A DNA stretch of 64,000 nucleotides from NCBI RefSeq assembly GCF_033958435.1, contig NC_134137.1, positions 63,318,001 to 63,382,000 on the forward strand. The letters run 5' to 3'. Under the pieces are notes generated by a model. That model saw only the letters and a program-made list of their open reading frames with translations, made no database searches and had not been told where the DNA came from. Positions 10,129 to 61,790 of the stretch are shown here, in pieces. Source of the stretch: Carettochelys insculpta (Eukaryota > Chordata > Testudines > Carettochelyidae). Numbering within the stretch: position 1 is the stretch's first letter; every line of letters begins with the position of its first letter. Made by a program: the position numbers and the translations under genes.

Positions 10129-10586
10129 AAAACTTTTCTGTTAGTCTGTAAGGTGCCACAGGCCCCTTCATTGCTGGGCGTACATAGGCGCAGCACGGGA
10201 CACCACTGAATCTGGAAAAAGAGGCACCTGCGCAGCCGCGCACGCCGACAGAGGGCCCGGGCCACGGCCCCTTCCTGACTGAATGGGCCCGTCCAAAATC
10301 AGACGCCGGCCAACATAGCGCTGCGAGGCTTTCCCTAAGTTGCACGGCCGCCGCCCAAGCCCCAGGGAAGCCACGCCCCTGGGGCAGCCTCTTCCCAAGC
10401 GCCCTCCCCCCGCCCCTGCCGGGCGGGCTCCTGCAGTTGCTGGTTCTCCTCGCTAGAGGGCAGCGCCGCACTCCGAGGCCCACTGGAGCCCAGCGACCAT
10501 AGAGTTCCCGGTCCTCAGGGACGGCCGTGTCACAAGAGGCGGGGCCGCAGCTTTTTCTACCCTGCGACGCTCTACGGCAGCTGCGA

Positions 10587-10598
10587 CGCGCGTGCGCA
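10587..10598 (+). promoter_or_regulatory. NRF1-like site
   Basis: CGCGCGTGCGCA matches the NRF1 palindromic consensus YGCGCAYGCGCR at 11 of 12 positions, 33 bases before the SUCLA2 ATG. NRF1 is a known activator of nuclear genes for mitochondrial proteins, so the position makes sense. Binding is inferred. Confidence 0.4.
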
Positions 10599-10630
10599 GC
10601 GGGGAGCGAAGCCGAAAGGGTTCAGCAGCC

Positions 10631-51513
<40,883 letters not shown>

Positions 51514-51819
51514 TCTGAGATGTCACGGGTGTGTCTAATGTGTTATATTCTCTGAAATACTGTGTTCTCTGTTTCCCCCCGCCGCCCCCCCCCTTTTGTG
51601 TGTGGAGAATTTAATTGCTTGACAGGTGCACAACTTTAAAGTACCTGGTCTTTCATGTTAATATTCAAAATGGTCAGAATTCATGTACATTTGTCTGTGT
51701 GGCTGATCTGTGGCCTTTTAGTTGCAGTCCCAGCCCTCCAGCTGCTGCTGAAGAACGTCACTTGCAATATACTCATTCACTATTATCAAACAGTTTTTGT
51801 TGGAAAACAAATTCTTCTG

Positions 51820-51825
51820 AATAAA
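51820..51825 (+). terminator. SUCLA2: Candidate polyadenylation signal 1 (AATAAA)
   Basis: First canonical hexamer after the stop codon, 307 bases downstream. Confidence 0.55.
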
Positions 51826-51959
51826 ATCTGAAGTTACTTTATCTGCATATTCATATTAGCTTCAGGAAAGATAAATATGATGACTAGATACTCTAACACT
51901 CATAATATGGAGGAATGTATTGAAATATTTTTATTGGTGACCTTTATAATCTGCAGTGT

Positions 51960-51965
51960 AATAAA
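51960..51965 (+). terminator. SUCLA2: Candidate polyadenylation signal 2 (AATAAA)
   Basis: Second hexamer, within GTGTAATAAATGG. Confidence 0.35.
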
Positions 51966-52157
51966 TGGATTTAAGCATACCAAGCATAATCATAAACAGT
52001 GCATTTGAACAAACACAGCAAGTCTAGAAGTGCTTTGTGGATCTGATCAGTTAAATATTGGGACATTGGAACAATCATGAGAAAATATACTGTAGCACCA
52101 AAGTCGTCTTAGTTTCTGGTGCTTACTGAAAAGTTTCATGTAGCTTTGTATGTGAAC

Positions 52158-52163
52158 AATAAA
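52158..52163 (+). terminator. SUCLA2: Candidate polyadenylation signal 3 (AATAAA)
   Basis: Third hexamer, within GAACAATAAAGCAT. Confidence 0.4.
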
Positions 52164-52185
52164 GCATATTTTTAAACATATATCA

Positions 52186-53089
52186 GACATGTCATACAAC
52201 AAATTAGAATGCCAATTGCAAGTTAATAAGATTTCTTACAAGAGATCAGTATTACAATTTTCCTTTGTCCACTTTGATTAATATTTGACAAAGGGAAGTG
52301 AGCCCATGAAGGAGTTTAAACCAATAGGCAAAAGAGGTTTTGCACATCTATAAAACAGCATGTCTGTTCTGGTACTTCACAGAATGGCTTTGAAACATGT
52401 ACACTTACAGGAACTTGGTGATACAGTGATGCTTACATAATGTCTTGTACAGTGTTGTACTAAAAGTGAATGTACAGTTCTTCCCAGTCTGGCTTTTCTG
52501 CAAGGAAAGGCACTGTAAGAAGGTAGCACTAGAAAGCATTTGAGTTATGAACAATGCAACACAAACCTATCAACAGGATATCTTGTCCTTTGCCATTTTG
52601 CTTACCTGGCAGCATTTTTTCAGTTTTAAGTGGCCAAAAAGCTAAGGGAACTTGATCAAATATAATGATTTATTTGTCTCTGCTGCTAACACACGTTAAA
52701 TTGGCATTTAAAGGAATCTAACTTTCACGTTTGTTTTAACTTGTCCTATTTGGAATAATGACAAGCTAAGTTAGTATCTGGGTTCCTTCACTTGATGGAT
52801 CCTTATATTGAAAGTGTTATGGTGTTCACTGGATATGGAGAAGCTTTTTTATTAGTTTTTGTTACAGTAGACTCCACATTCCATTTGGATTGTTTCCCAT
52901 TTGTGCAAGGTACTGCACAAATTCGCATATGCTACTGTTTGTCACTGTACTTTAAAAACATTTCACTTTGTGGTGCATAAAAATACTGAACAAATGCCTT
53001 AAAAATCAATCATGTTTACTTTGTGTGGGTTGGATGTTGCCTCATTAGCCTTGTTATGGGTTCCTGTGTCTCCTTCATGATGCTGACCA
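52186..53089. other. Intergenic, no gene recognised
   Basis: AT-rich DNA downstream of SUCLA2, without exon, RNA or repeat that I can name. Confidence 0.5.
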
Positions 53090-53225
53090 TGGATTTCACA
53101 AAGGCAACTTCCATAAGTTTGTATCACTGGAGGACAGTGACTGTGATGCCAATTTTTAAAAAGGACTCCAGAGGCGATACTGGCAAATGTTGGCTGGCAA
53201 ATCTAAATTCAGTACTGAGCAAACT
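53090..53225 (+). mobile_element. Old CR1 fragment, left of the nested insertion
   Basis: The translated segment WRTVTVMPIFKKDSRGD corresponds to the CR1 RT stretch that reads [17 protein letters not shown] in the younger copy. It stops where the full-length CR1 begins; a likely continuation lies at 57717-58200. Confidence 0.65.
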
Positions 53226-53598
53226 TGGGCTTGTGTGTGTTTGTTTGTTTGGAGTTTGGAGTGCTGAGCTGAGTGTTTGTTTGAAAGGCCGTGTGCTCAG
53301 GCAGGCAGTTGGAAGCTGTGAGTCTTGATTAGGTTTGAATTGAAACACCGTGTGCTGATTGGCTGAGCTGTAGGCAGAGGGAGGAGCTATCAGGGAGGCC
53401 AAGCACTTAAACCCCGCTAGTAAGCGACCAGGGAGCTGTGCGACCGGGTGCTTGCGAACAGGAGGGAGTTTTGAGAGGGGAGTTAGAGGGGGAGCTTGGA
53501 GGGAGCCAGTGACTTCTATTGCCATTAAACTTAAATCCTTTATAACAACCTCTATCTGAAACATTTAATTAAACCCTCATATATAATTAGAGTAGGAA

Positions 53599-54522
53599 AT
53601 GGAGGCAGAAGCCCAGCAGCAGAGTGGGGGCTATCCTGTTTATTGTGTCGAGTGCAATATGTATGACTACCTACCCTGTGGGCGGGTGGCGTATGTGTGC
53701 GCTCGATGCAAGGAGCTCCTGGCCCTCAGAGACCGAGTGCGTGCTTTGGAGGCCAGGGTGGCTGAACTGGAGGAGCTAAGGAAGGCAGAGGTGTTTGTTG
53801 ATGAGACTTTCCGGGACATGGTAGGGCTGTCCCACCTCCAATCTGACAGTCCTGATGCTGTTACGGAGGATGAAAGGCTCAGGGAAGGAGAGCTGTCAGT
53901 GGGAGCAGAGGGAAACCATCCCATAGTTGGGACCCTCCTTCCAGAGGGTGCTATGGTATCCTCTTGCGCCAAGGATACTTCTCCGGGGGAGGAAGCGCCA
54001 GCTGTTAGGAAGAAGCGGGTTTTAATAGTGGGGGATTCGATCATTAGAAATATAGATAGTTGGGTTTGTGGTGACTGGGAGAACCGTATGGTGACTTGCC
54101 TGCCTGGTGCGAAGGTTGCGGATCTCTCGAGGCATCTAGACAGACTTATGGGCAGTGCTGGGGAGGAGCCGGTGGTCGTGGTACATGTCGGTACCAATGA
54201 CATAGGGAAGGGTAGAAGAGATGTGCTGGAGGCCAAATTTAGGTTACTAGGAAAGAGACTGAAATCCAGAACATCTATGGTGGCATTCTCTGAAATGCTT
54301 CCAGTTCCACACGCAGGGCCAGATAGACAGGCAGAACTTCAGAGTCTCAATGCATGGATGAGACGATGGTGTAGGGAAGAGGGGTTTAGATTTATTAGGA
54401 ACTGTTGACACTTTTGGGGTAGGGGGAGCCTATACAGGAACGATAGGCTCCACCTAAATCAAGGTGGATCCAGACTGCTGGCATTAAACATTAAAAAGGT
54501 CGTAGAGCAGTTTTTAAGCTAA
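53599..54522 (+). pseudogene. CR1 ORF1: cysteine-rich, coiled-coil and SGNH-esterase protein, one stop
   Basis: ORF1 proteins of CR1 bind nucleic acid and carry an esterase domain. Here an N-terminal cysteine cluster (CVECNMYDYLPC, CARC) precedes a leucine/alanine/glutamate-rich helix (about residues 38-62). A SGNH-type esterase follows with VLIVGDSIIRNID (GDS block, about residue 148) and HVGTNDIG (block III). The TGA at 54406-54408 (codon 270) interrupts it; the same frame then continues with FWGRGSLYR and LHLNQGGSRLL, which supplies the catalytic Asp/His region, to TAA at 54520-54522. Start chosen at the ATG in GAAATGGAGG. The rest of the frame is intact. Confidence 0.85.
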
Positions 54523-54525
54523 CAG

Positions 54526-57524
54526 GTGGGGGAAAGCCGATTGGTTACGGGGGAGCACGTGGATTGGACGGAGACTTCTCTTACACGAGGCTCCATAGAT
54601 AGGGATTCCCTAGAAGTTAGTCGGATAGGGAACGTGGGAAATATATGGGCAAGATCAGATGTGAAACAATCGCATATAAAAAAATCCAACGCGTCTGTGA
54701 AAGGCGGACATATAAATAGTGGTAATTTTTTAAAGTGCTTTTACCCAAATGCGAGGAGTCTGTCTAATAAGATGGGTGAACTGGAGTACCTCATATCAAA
54801 GGAGGAAGTTGACATAATAGGCATCACAGAAATATGGTGGAATGAGGACAATCAGTGGGACACTATCATACCGGGATATAAATTATATTGGAAAGACAGA
54901 ACAGGTCGTGCGGGTGGCGGAGTGGTACTATATGTGAAGGATAATATAGAATCAAATGAAACAAAAATCCTAAAGGAATCAAAATGTTCCATAGAATCAT
55001 TATGGAAAACAATTCATTCCTCTAATATGAATATGGCATTAGGAATATATTACCGACCACCTAACCAGGACCGTGATAGTGATGCTGAAACGTTAAGGGA
55101 GATTAGAGAGGCTATCAAAATAAAAAACACAGTAATAATAGGAGATTTCAATTATCCCCATATTGATTGGGTACATGTCACCTCAGGATGGGATTCAGAG
55201 ATTAAATTTCTTGATGCCTTAAATGACTGCTTCTTGGAGCAGCTAGTACAGGAACCCACAAGGGGAGAGTCAATTCTCGATCTAGTCCTGACTGGAATGC
55301 AGGATCTGGTCCAAGAGGTAACTGTTATTGGACCGCTTGGAAATAGTGACCACAATATAATAACTTTTAATATTCCTGTGTTGGGAAGAACACCGCAGCG
55401 GTCAAACACTCTGGCATTTAATTTCAAAAAGGGGAATTACACTAAAATGAGGAAGCTAGTTAAACAGAAACTAAAAGGTAGAGTAACTAAACTAAAATCC
55501 CTGGAAGCTGCATGGAAATTGTTTAAAGACACCATACTAGAGGCCCAACTTAAATGTATACCCCAAATAAAAAAACACAGTAGGAGACCTAACAAAGAAC
55601 CACCATGGCTTAACAGCCATGTTAAAAAGGCAGTGAGAGAGAAAAGGGCAGCTTTTAAAAAGTGGAAGTCAAATCCTAGTGAGGAAAATAGGAACATAAA
55701 CACTCCCAAATTAAGTGTCATAATGGAGGAAGAAAAGCCAAAAAAGATTTTGAGGAACAGCTAGCCAAAAATTCAAAAAATGATAGTAAAATGTTTTTTA
55801 AATACATTAGAAGCAGGAAGCCCGCTAAAAAAGCAGTGGGGTCCTTGGACGATAAAGATATAAAAGGAGCGATCAAGGAAGACAGTGCCATTGCGGAGCG
55901 ATTAAATGATTTCTTTGCTTCAGTCTTCACGGCTGAGGATGTTACAGAGGTTCCTAAATCTGAGCCAGCCTTTTTAGGTGACAGATCTGAGGAACTCTCC
56001 CTGATTAAAGTGACATTAGAGGAGGTTTTGTAGTTAATTGATAAGCTGAATAGTAACAAGTCTCCAGGACCAGACAGTATTCACCCAAGGGTTCTGAAAG
56101 AACTCAAATGTGAAATTGCGGAGTTATTAACAGTGGTTTGTAACCTATCCTTTAAATCCACTTTGGTACCCAATGACTGGAAGACGGCCACTATAACGCC
56201 ATTATTTAAAAAAGGCTCCAGAGGAGACCCTGGCAATTATAGACCGATAAGTCTAACATCAGTACCAGGCAAATTAGTAGAAACACTAGTAAAGAATAAA
56301 ATTGCAAGGCACGTAGAAGAGCACGAATTGTTGGGCAAAAGTCAGCATGGTTTCTGCAGAGGGAAGTCGTCTCCAACTAATCTATTAGAATTCCTTGAAG
56401 GGGTTAATAAACATGCGGACAAGGGGCACCCAGGGGACATAATATACCTAGATTTCCAGAAAGCCTTTGACATGGTCCCACACCAAAGGCTTTTATGTAA
56501 ATTAGTCGGTCATGGAATAGGAGGAAAGATCCTTTCATGGATCGGGAATTGGTTAAAAGACAGAAAACAAAGGGTTGGAATAAATGGTAAATTTTCACAA
56601 TGTAGGGGGGTAACTAGTGGTGTTCCCCAGGGGTCAGTCCTGGGACCAATTCTGTTCAACTTGTTCATCAGTGATCTAGAAAATGAGGTAAGCAGTGAGA
56701 TGGCAAAGTTTGCAGATGACACCAAGTTGTTCAGGACAGTCAAAACCAAAAGGGATTGTGAAGAACTACAAAAAGATCTCAGCAAACTGAGTGATTGGGC
56801 AGCAAAATGGCAAATGAAATTTAATGTGGGTAAGTGTAAGGTAATGCACATTGGAAAAAATAACCCAAATTACACGTACAACATGATGGGGTCAAATTTA
56901 GCTACGACAGATCAGGAAAGGGATCTTGGAGTTATAGTGGATAGTTCTCTGAAGACATCCACGCAGTGCGCAGCGGCAGTTAGTAAAGCAAATAGGATGT
57001 TAGGAATTATTAAAAAAGGGATAGATAACAAGACAAAAGATATCATACTTCCCCTATATAAAACTATGGTATACCCACATCTTGAGTACTGTGTGCAGAT
57101 GTGGTCTCCTCACCTCAAAAAAGATATATTGGCATTAGAAAAGGTTCAGAAAAGGGCGACCAAGATGGTTAGGGGTTTGGAACGGGTCCCATATGGGGAG
57201 AGGCTAGAGAGATTGGGACTTTTCAGTCTGGAAAAGAGGCGATTGAGGGGCGATATAATAGAAGTATATAAAATCATGAATGGTGTGGAGGAAGTGAATA
57301 TAGAAAAATTATTTACCTTTTCCCATAATACAAGAACTAGGGGACACCAAATGAAATTGATGGGTAGTAGGTTCAAAACTAATAAAAGGAAATTTTTCTT
57401 CACACAGCGCACAGTCAACCTGTGGAACTCCTTGCCCGAGGAGGCTGTGAAGGCCAGGACTCTGTTAGGGTTTAAAAAAGAGCTTGATAAATTTTTGCAG
57501 GTTAGGTCCATAAATGGCTATTAG
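54526..57524 (+). pseudogene. CR1 ORF2: AP-endonuclease and reverse transcriptase, two lesions
   Basis: ORF2 nicks target DNA and copies the element RNA by target-primed reverse transcription. The endonuclease shows FYPNARSLSNKMGELEYL, GITEIWW, IGDFNYPHIDW and GNSDHNIITF. The RT shows [26 protein letters not shown] (motif A), [13 protein letters not shown] (motif B) and FADDTKLF (motif C). The first part runs to a premature stop at 55764 caused by a frameshift near 55690-55735. The second frame, from 55737 or so to 57524, has a TAG at 56031-56033. No ATG occurs before 54772, which is already inside the endonuclease domain; the open frame directly follows the ORF1 stop in the same frame. Confidence 0.9.
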
Positions 57525-57716
57525 CCAGGGATAAAGTATGGTGCCCTAGCCTTCAGTACAAGGGCAGGAGATGGATGGCAGGAGATAAATCACTTGATCA
57601 TTGTCTTTTGTTCTCCTTCTCTGGGGCGCTTGGCATTGGCTACTGTTAGCAGACGGGATAGTGGGCTGGATGGACCTTTGGTCTGACCCAGTATGGCCGT
57701 TCTTATGTTCTTTGTT

Positions 57717-58200
57717 GAAACTATAGGAAAGAAGAGAGTTGTCAGACATATAGATAAATAAAATTTGTGGAAGGGTTACTACCACGTTTTTTGTAAAGGG
57801 AAATCATGTCTGATCAATCTACTAGAATTCTTAGAGGAGGCAACAAACGTGAAAAAGGGATAAGCTAGTGGACATAATGTACTTAAATTTCCAGAAGACT
57901 CGTTTGGAGAAGGTGATTAAGGAAGAGTTAGTTTCTTCTTCCTACAACACAAGGACTAGGACCAAATGAAATAACTAGGTAGCAGATTTAAAACCCAACA
58001 GGTTTCAGAAAAAGCTAAATCAATTCATGGAAGATAGGCCTATTGATGACTACTAGCCAGGATAGGCAGGGATGATGTCTGTCACCTCTATCAGAAGATG
58101 GGAATGGGTGTCGGGATAGATTACCTGCTCTGTTCATCCCCTCTTCTACCAGTGGCCAATGCCAGGTGCCCCAGACAGAATATTGGGCTAGAAATTGTGG
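57717..58200 (+). mobile_element. Old CR1 fragment, right of the nested insertion
   Basis: It starts with RT-region sequence equivalent to FCKGKSCLINLLEFLEEATN (about 57790-57850), which follows in order the piece at 53090-53225. It then jumps to the 3' region with GCCAGGATAGGCAGGGATGA and ATGCCAGGTGCCCCAGACAG. Internal parts are deleted and all frames closed. Confidence 0.7.
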
Positions 58201-59069
58201 AGGCAAAAATGGGAAGGGAGTAAATAAAGGATAAAGAAGTTTACAGATAATTTTGTTTGGTGGCACATCTGATATTTGGCATGTCATATTCACAACTGAG
58301 GTTTAAAATTTCTTCAGTGAAGTCAGCTGAAAAAAGGGTCTACAATTGATTTTTTTAGTGGGCTTGCAAATTAAAATTAATACATTTGACTTTGAGTTTC
58401 TAACTGAAAAGCAATTACAACTGCATTTGAGAGGTCTGAGATTGTCTCAGTGTACTTTCATATGAGATGCCCTCAATGAGGTGTCATTTGTATGCTTTCT
58501 CTCAAAATTGCAACAAAGAAGGTTTTTCATGGCAAATTAAACTGTTGGTAACACCTGTGCAGCATCAGGCCCTTCAAAGGACTGACACAGGTAACTGGTT
58601 TGACTTGATTACATTTTTGTTGATGTACAAGAAGGGATAGAGTACAGCTCCATCAAGTTTAGCTTGTAACTTAATAGAAGTAAAAAGCAATTAAAATGTC
58701 TGCCACTGAAGTCAGATAGAACTGAATATCTGGCACATATGTTCCATGTGTTAAAGGTGTCACTTTGTTTTACATTTTTTAACAATAAAACCACACTTGA
58801 AAATGAAGAGATGACATACAGAAATGTAGTCAAAAGTGATACACTAAAAATGGGAAACAGTGCTAATGCTTTGGAATACAGTTGTCATAAGTCTCATTAG
58901 CATCGAGGTGGGTGAGGCAATATTTTAACTGGACTAACTTCTGTTTGTGAAAATAGCTTTTGAGCTTATATGGGGCTCTTCAGCTTGTAAGCATCTCTCT
59001 CTCTCACACACACAGAAATTGGTCCAATAAAAGATATTACCTAATCTATCTTGTCTCTTTTATATCCTA
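58201..59069. other. Intergenic, no gene recognised
   Basis: AT-rich; a CT-CA simple repeat at about 58994-59017. Nothing else recognised. Confidence 0.5.
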
Positions 59070-59154
59070 GGTAGTAGTAGTAGGCATCCTTCAGTCTGCA
59101 TAGACTATGGATCACGCCCTTTAAAGTTTCAATTGAGGACTTCATTTACAGCGT

Positions 59155-60770
59155 CTATTGTGACTATGAAGACCCACACAAGAGTGACAGTCCTTGCTGC
59201 ATCTCTTGCAGATGTACTGGGTGTCTGGCAAGTCCTTAGTGTGCTTTCTGTGTGCTCACTTCTCCTCTGCTAGCTGTCTGATCTTCATCTTGCCCTTCTG
59301 AAGGCCCTTGTGTAACCCCTGCCTCCATCTGCTGCAGTCGTCTGCTAGTTCTTCCCAGTTGTCCAGCTCGATGTCTACCGCTCTGAGGTCTCTCTTGCAG
59401 ACATCTTTGTAGCGCAACTGGGGGCATCCGGGAGGTCTTTTGCCAGAGGCTAGCTCACAATACAGGATGTCATTTGGAATCCTTCCATCATTCATCCTGT
59501 GGACGTGGCCAAGCCAGCGGAGTCGACGCTACCTGAGGAGGGTGTGTATGGTTGGGATTCCAGCTTGGTCAAGGACAGCGGTGTTGGTCACTCTGTCCTT
59601 CCATGATATTCCAAGGATGCGCCAGAGACAGCGCAAGTGGAAGATGTTCAGCCTCTTTTCCTGGCGGGCATACAGGGTCCAAGTCTCGCTGCCATAAAGG
59701 AGGGTGCTGAGGATGCAGGCTCTGTGGACTTGCATTTTGGTGTGAGTGTACAGCTTGTTGTTATTCCACGCTGTCTTGCTGAGTCCGGACAGAGTTGTGG
59801 CCACTTTTCTGATCCTCCTATTTAGCTCAGTGTCCAACGACAGGGTGTCAGTGACGGTGGACCCGAGGTAAACGAACTCGTGGACGACCTCTAAAGTATA
59901 GTTGTCAATGCTGATTGATGGGGATTCAGCAACATCCTGACCGAGTACGTTTGTCTTCTTTAGGCTGATGGTAAGCCCGAAGTCCTTGCACGCTTTGGAG
60001 AACTGATCCAGCAGTTTTTGAAGCTGGTCTTCTGTGTGAGACACTACAGCAGCATCGTCTGTGAACAGCATGTCTCTGATGAGGACTTCTCGCACCTTAG
60101 ACTTAGCTTTCAGCCTTGCAAGGTTAAACAGTTTCCCATCAAATCTTGTGTGCAGCAAGATGCCCTCTGTTGAAGATCCAAAGGCATGCTTCAGGAGGAG
60201 TGCGAAGAAGATCCCGAACAATGTCGGAGCAAGCACGCCTCCTTGTTTGACACCGCTCCTGATTCTGAAAGCATCCGATAATGCGCCGTCATATTGGATG
60301 GTTCCTCTCATGTCTTCGTGGAACGACTGGGTCATCTTGAGTAACCGTGGAGGACAGCCTATCTTGTGGAGCAGTTTGAACAGACCATCCCTGCTGACCA
60401 AGTCAAAGGCCTTGGTCAGGTCGATGAAGGCTATGTAGAGTGGCTTTCTCTGCTCCCTGCACTTCTCCTGTAGCTGCCTTAGAGAGAAGACCATGTCAAT
60501 GGTAGACCTCTCTGCGCGGAATCCGCACTGCGATTCAGGGTACACCCTCTCAGCAATCTTCTGGAGTCTGCCGAGGATGACGTGAGCGAACAGTTTACCA
60601 GTGACGCTTAGGAGGGAGATTCCACGGTAGTTGTTGCAGTCACTTCTGTCTCCTTTGTTCTTATACAAGGTTACAATGTTAGCATCGCGCATATCCTGTG
60701 GAGCCTCACCCTCTTTCCAGCACAGGCACAGTAGCTCATGTGGGGTTCCAGGAGTGTGTCTGCGGCACAT
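59155..60770 (-). pseudogene. LINE reverse transcriptase with C-terminal zinc finger, two stops
   Basis: RT blocks in order: CNNYRGISLLSVTGKLF, GFRAERSTIDMVFSLRQ, FIDLTKAFDLVSRDG (motif A), SGVKQGGVLAPTLFGIFF (motif B) and MLFTDDAAVVSH (motif C, with FTDD in place of the usual F/YADD). The thumb follows with EFVYLGSTVTDTLSLD and LLYGSETWTLYARQEKRL. Stops occur at about 59529 (CAG to TAG) and 59256 (CGA to TGA), after which the same frame continues to a CKRCSKDCHSCVGLHSH finger. The two stops look like C-to-T decay. It is inactive. Confidence 0.8.
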
Positions 60771-61783
60771 TTGATTACCTCTGGTGGTATACCATCCTGA
60801 CCAGGGGCCTTTCCTCCTGCAATGCTGTCGATGGCTCTCTTCAGTTCATCCACAGTCAGTTCTTGATCCAGTTTATCCATTACTGGTAGAAGCTCGACGG
60901 CATCGAGGGCTGCGTCAACCACAACGTTCTCACGTGAGTACAGCTCGGAGTAGTGCTCAACCCAGCGCTCCATCTGTTTGGCTTTGTCAGCAATGACTTC
61001 ACCAGATTTGGATTTCAGAGGTGCCATCTTGTTCTGGGTGTGTCCTAATGCCTTCCTCATACCCTCGTACATTCCTCTGAGATTACCAAAGTCGGCACAG
61101 GTCTGGATGCTGCTGCATAGCTGGAGCCAGTGGTTGTTGGCACAGCGCCTGGCTGTCTGCTGTACTGTTCTTGTGGCCTCTCTAAGTGCTTGCTGGGTAC
61201 TCTGGCTCGGTGAGCGTTTGTACTCCAGGAGTGCAGCGCGCTTCTTTTCAATGACTGGAATCATCTCATCAGAGTTAGCTTCGAACCAATCGTTTGTGTT
61301 TCTAGCTCTTCTTCCAAACACGGACAAGGCCTTGTTGTAAACTGTATCCCTCTGATGTTGCCATTTGGATGTCGCATTGGCACCCCCAGGGCCGCTGTGC
61401 AGATTTTCCTGGAGGGTCTCTCTGAACTTTTCAGCTTTCTCCGAGTTTGCGGTCTTTCTGGCGTCAATGCGGGGCCAACCAGCAGGTTTAGAGCGGTGCA
61501 GCTTCTTGGATCTCAGCTTGAGCTTGGAGCAAACTAGTGAGTGATCTGTATCACAGTCAGCACTATGATAGCTGCGTGTCAGAAGGACGTTTTTGAGGTT
61601 ATTACGCCTAGTGATGACCACATCTAGTTGATGCCAGTGCTTCGAGCGTGGGTGTGTCCACGACACTCTGTGCTGTGGCTTCGTTTGGAAGAATGTGTTT
61701 GTGATGCACAGCTTGTGGTACGTGCACAGTTCAAGGAGACGCTGTCCATTGTTGTTCATTTTTCCCACACCGAAGTGTCCCAC
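60671..61783 (-). pseudogene. LINE endonuclease C-terminal part and linker
   Basis: The frame reads GQRLLELCTYHKLCITNTFF, SWTHPRSKHWHQLDVVITRR and CDTDHSLVCSKLKLRSKKL, which is the distal half of an APE-type endonuclease with the DxxI-like and TDH (SDH-equivalent) blocks. A helical linker follows, then KAPGQDGIPPEVIK, which opens the RT domain. A frameshift near 60730-60770 moves the RT into another frame. The N-terminal half of the endonuclease is missing, and HFGVG is duplicated at the 5' edge. Confidence 0.8.
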
Positions 61784-61790
61784 ACCGAAG

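Larger units (their letters stand above)
9456..10165 (+). mobile_element. Penelope-like element with GIY-YIG endonuclease region
   Basis: This is the best-preserved PLE piece here: the endonuclease half of the element followed by its 3' tail (about 10085-10165) with CTGATGA, a stem-loop and GAAA. The reverse-transcriptase half is missing, which fits 5' truncation. It identifies the otherwise anonymous tail repeats elsewhere in the window as PLE-derived. It ends immediately upstream of the SUCLA2 CpG island. Confidence 0.8.
51514..52185 (+). other. SUCLA2: SUCLA2 3' untranslated region (extent uncertain)
   Basis: No splice site is needed after the stop. A C-rich patch lies at 51576-51594. The transcript could end after any of the three AATAAA signals listed separately. 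Confidence 0.6.
53226..57716 (+). mobile_element. Near full-length CR1 LINE
   Basis: A 5' UTR (about 53226-53598), ORF1, ORF2 and a 3' UTR with CTTTGGTCTGACCCAGTATG and GCCGTTCTTATGTTCTT (to about 57716) are all present. Most CR1 copies are 5'-truncated, so a 4.5-kb copy with both ORFs is unusual. Only three coding lesions were found: a stop in ORF1 (54406), a frameshift in ORF2 (about 55690-55735) and a stop in ORF2 (56031). It should be a young insertion. Confidence 0.9.
59070..61785 (-). mobile_element. 5'-truncated APE-type LINE of a non-CR1 clade
   Basis: The minus strand holds the end of an endonuclease domain, the linker, a full RT domain and a C-terminal zinc finger, then a 3' UTR ending in a (TAC)n-like tail (GTAGTAGTAGTAGG on the + strand at about 59070). 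The truncation point at 61785 abuts a CR1. Sequence motifs differ clearly from CR1 (YRGISLLSVTGKLF, GVKQGGVLAPTLF). I could not assign the clade. A 3' copy of the same family is in SUCLA2 intron 4. Confidence 0.85.

Noticed and set aside
1..10190. Upstream neighbour gene NUDT15
   Set aside because: In mammals NUDT15 lies head-to-head with SUCLA2, so I looked for its Nudix exons on the minus strand and saw none; it may lie left of the window.
53667..54236. 189-residue minus-strand frame
   Set aside because: Shadow of CR1 ORF1.
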